From the NCBI RefSeq assembly GCF_002959965.1, contig NZ_PREV01000027.1, positions 1,302,001 to 1,366,000 of the forward strand: 64,000 bases of DNA, read 5' to 3'. Below are positions 63,901 to 64,000 of this stretch, one piece after another. Made by a program: the position numbers and the translations under genes. The DNA is from Microbulbifer pacificus (GTDB lineage Bacteria > Pseudomonadota > Gammaproteobacteria > Pseudomonadales > Cellvibrionaceae). Every line of letters begins with the position of its first letter. Position 1 is the first letter of the stretch. A model generated the notes under the pieces. It was not told the DNA's origin. It was given only the letters and a program-made list of their open reading frames with translations, and searched no databases.

Positions 63901-64000
63901 GGTACTCATCGATGGTGGCCGGGAACAGCAGCGGCATCATTACCGACTCGAAAATCTGGTCGGTGTTGTGAGAAAACATGGAGGATTCCGCCGTGTGGTC
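60947..64000 (-). CDS. indolepyruvate ferredoxin oxidoreductase, fused alpha-beta-gamma form, partial
   Basis: Oxidatively decarboxylates aryl or branched 2-keto acids from amino-acid transamination to acyl-CoA, reducing ferredoxin. The frame stays open to the right edge; about 1017 residues are visible, and roughly the first 150 lie outside. In-frame DHTAES sits right at the edge, matching the conserved DDHTxxSS of the family. Then come TPP-domain cysteines (FCAGCPHN, GIGCHIMALGKGL), a [4Fe-4S] ligand set CEGCGDCSVQSSC, and the gamma domain VAGIGGSGVLTVAALLG near residue 585. The fused single-chain form is common in aerobic Proteobacteria. No Lrp regulator is visible next to it within the window. 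Confidence 0.94.
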   Translation of the reverse strand, partial: DHTAESSMFSHNTDQIFESVMMPLLFPATIDEYLTLGLAGIALSRFSGLWVGFKTITETVESGASILVPDLPRFVLPESFPIPPHGLNYDPHLNWPAERLEYERRMLEERLPAARAFAYSNKLDRTVVDAPIKRFGIVTVGKAHGDLLEALKLLELTEQDLLDAGISIHKVAMSWPLEPRGMTEFARGMERILVVEEKRPLVEDQMKNLFYGWPDQQRPKVVGKKDLDGNDLLPAIWGFGPDQVAKAIARWLADTEYSAKLLPLAEKLGRDVVQKSSGLLAREPIFCAGCPHNSSTKLPEGSTGSAGIGCHIMALGKGLRTDTYSHMGGEGAHWVGLHRFSSDKHIFQNMGDGTYNHSGLLAIRQAVASQINITYKILLNDAVAMTGGQPADGEVTVPTLSRQLLAEGVGQVCLVSENPDHWRQHRNLLPDELQIFHRDELDQVQRQLRDTAGVTAIIYEQVCAAEKRRRRKKGQMPDPARRLLINHRVCEGCGDCSVQSSCIAVEPLETAFGRKRQVNQSSCNKDMRCADGFCPSFVSVEGGELKKPALETLAEAIDRASRNLPDAPKPKLDQPLNILVAGIGGSGVLTVAALLGMAAHLEEKGSTTLYFTGLSQKNGAVVAHVKVGQAPQDITTARIRDGAAELLLACDMVTAAGQRQKFARGRMKALVNTAEVPVAAFVRDNELAFPAEATAESIRSVAGEYFSFDANRYAEALFGDSVAANLMMLGYACQRGLLPVSQSAVERAVELNGVAVENNLRAFRAGRLLADSPAVIEQLVTPAQVVNIVEPLETNEQMVARLGGELSKYQSASYARKFTAVIEKLQRAESRLADGNGELSRVAAKSLFKAMAYKDEYEVARLFSGEEFRRQLQETFSGDYTLKFLMAPPLLARPDAGGKVRKIVLGAWVAKVMPLLARGKILRGTPLDIFGYTAERKEERRWAREVYRAVSLVADRLSNENRSAASQLLALPQQVRGYGHVRAAKFDAVRGDWRRLLSQFSDDHSALIPADAVTSLR

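Overview
The window looks like a chromosomal segment of a GC-rich marine-type gammaproteobacterium. The gene set (cmoA, cmoB, cmoM, rsmJ, slyX, greB, yciH, an EptA-type transferase, a two-domain SseA) is gammaproteobacterial. The mix of amino-acid and acyl-CoA catabolism with Gram-negative envelope genes would suit Microbulbifer or another Cellvibrionales member; this placement is inference, not a database result. I see no rRNA, tRNA, CRISPR array, prophage or insertion sequence. Both window edges cut a gene: an RND pump on the left and indolepyruvate ferredoxin oxidoreductase on the right.

Layout. 1-4.5 kb: a tripartite RND efflux operon on the minus strand with overlapping genes. 4.8-12.5 kb: glutaryl-CoA dehydrogenase, a palindromic REP-like element, a TRIC-type channel, a lipoprotein hydrolase, SseA, MsrA, a methyltransferase and a porin. 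12.5-22.3 kb: housekeeping genes, including all three enzymes that build and methylate cmo5U34 in tRNA, a large M16 protease, serine deaminase and RsmJ. 22.4-30.6 kb: small envelope proteins, a 693-bp gene-free stretch with DnaA-box-like sites, SlyX, a serine hydrolase, a K+ channel with a C-terminal zinc ribbon, YciH, and a long membrane protein that looks like an M48 peptidase without its HExxH motif.

31-39.4 kb is the most interesting region. A TetR-type regulator is divergent from a carboxyltransferase / acyl-CoA dehydrogenase / biotin carboxylase operon. A second operon (beta-keto acid cleavage enzyme, then AGCS symporter) runs towards it and meets it tail to tail. The same 7-4-7 palindrome lies 85-96 bp upstream of the first gene of each operon, so the whole block reads as one TetR regulon for a catabolic route that matches no pathway I recognise.

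39.5-48 kb: an S9 peptidase, then an envelope-modification cluster (response regulator, histidine kinase, EptA, PAP2 phosphatase, LTA-synthase-like transferase). TTGAC repeats at 11-bp pitch precede eptA and the last gene, and look like binding sites for the neighbouring response regulator. 48-64 kb: GreB, a DUF1254/DUF1214 pair beside a truncated SphA-type gene, an acyl-CoA dehydrogenase, an EamA transporter, Lrp divergent from a PutA that lacks the DNA-binding domain, a secreted metallophosphoesterase, a glycine-zipper lipoprotein, and the partial indolepyruvate oxidoreductase.

Several genes converge on amino-acid breakdown (gcdH, sdaA, putA, indolepyruvate oxidoreductase, acyl-CoA dehydrogenases, AGCS symporter, S9 and M16 peptidases), which fits a peptide-using heterotroph.
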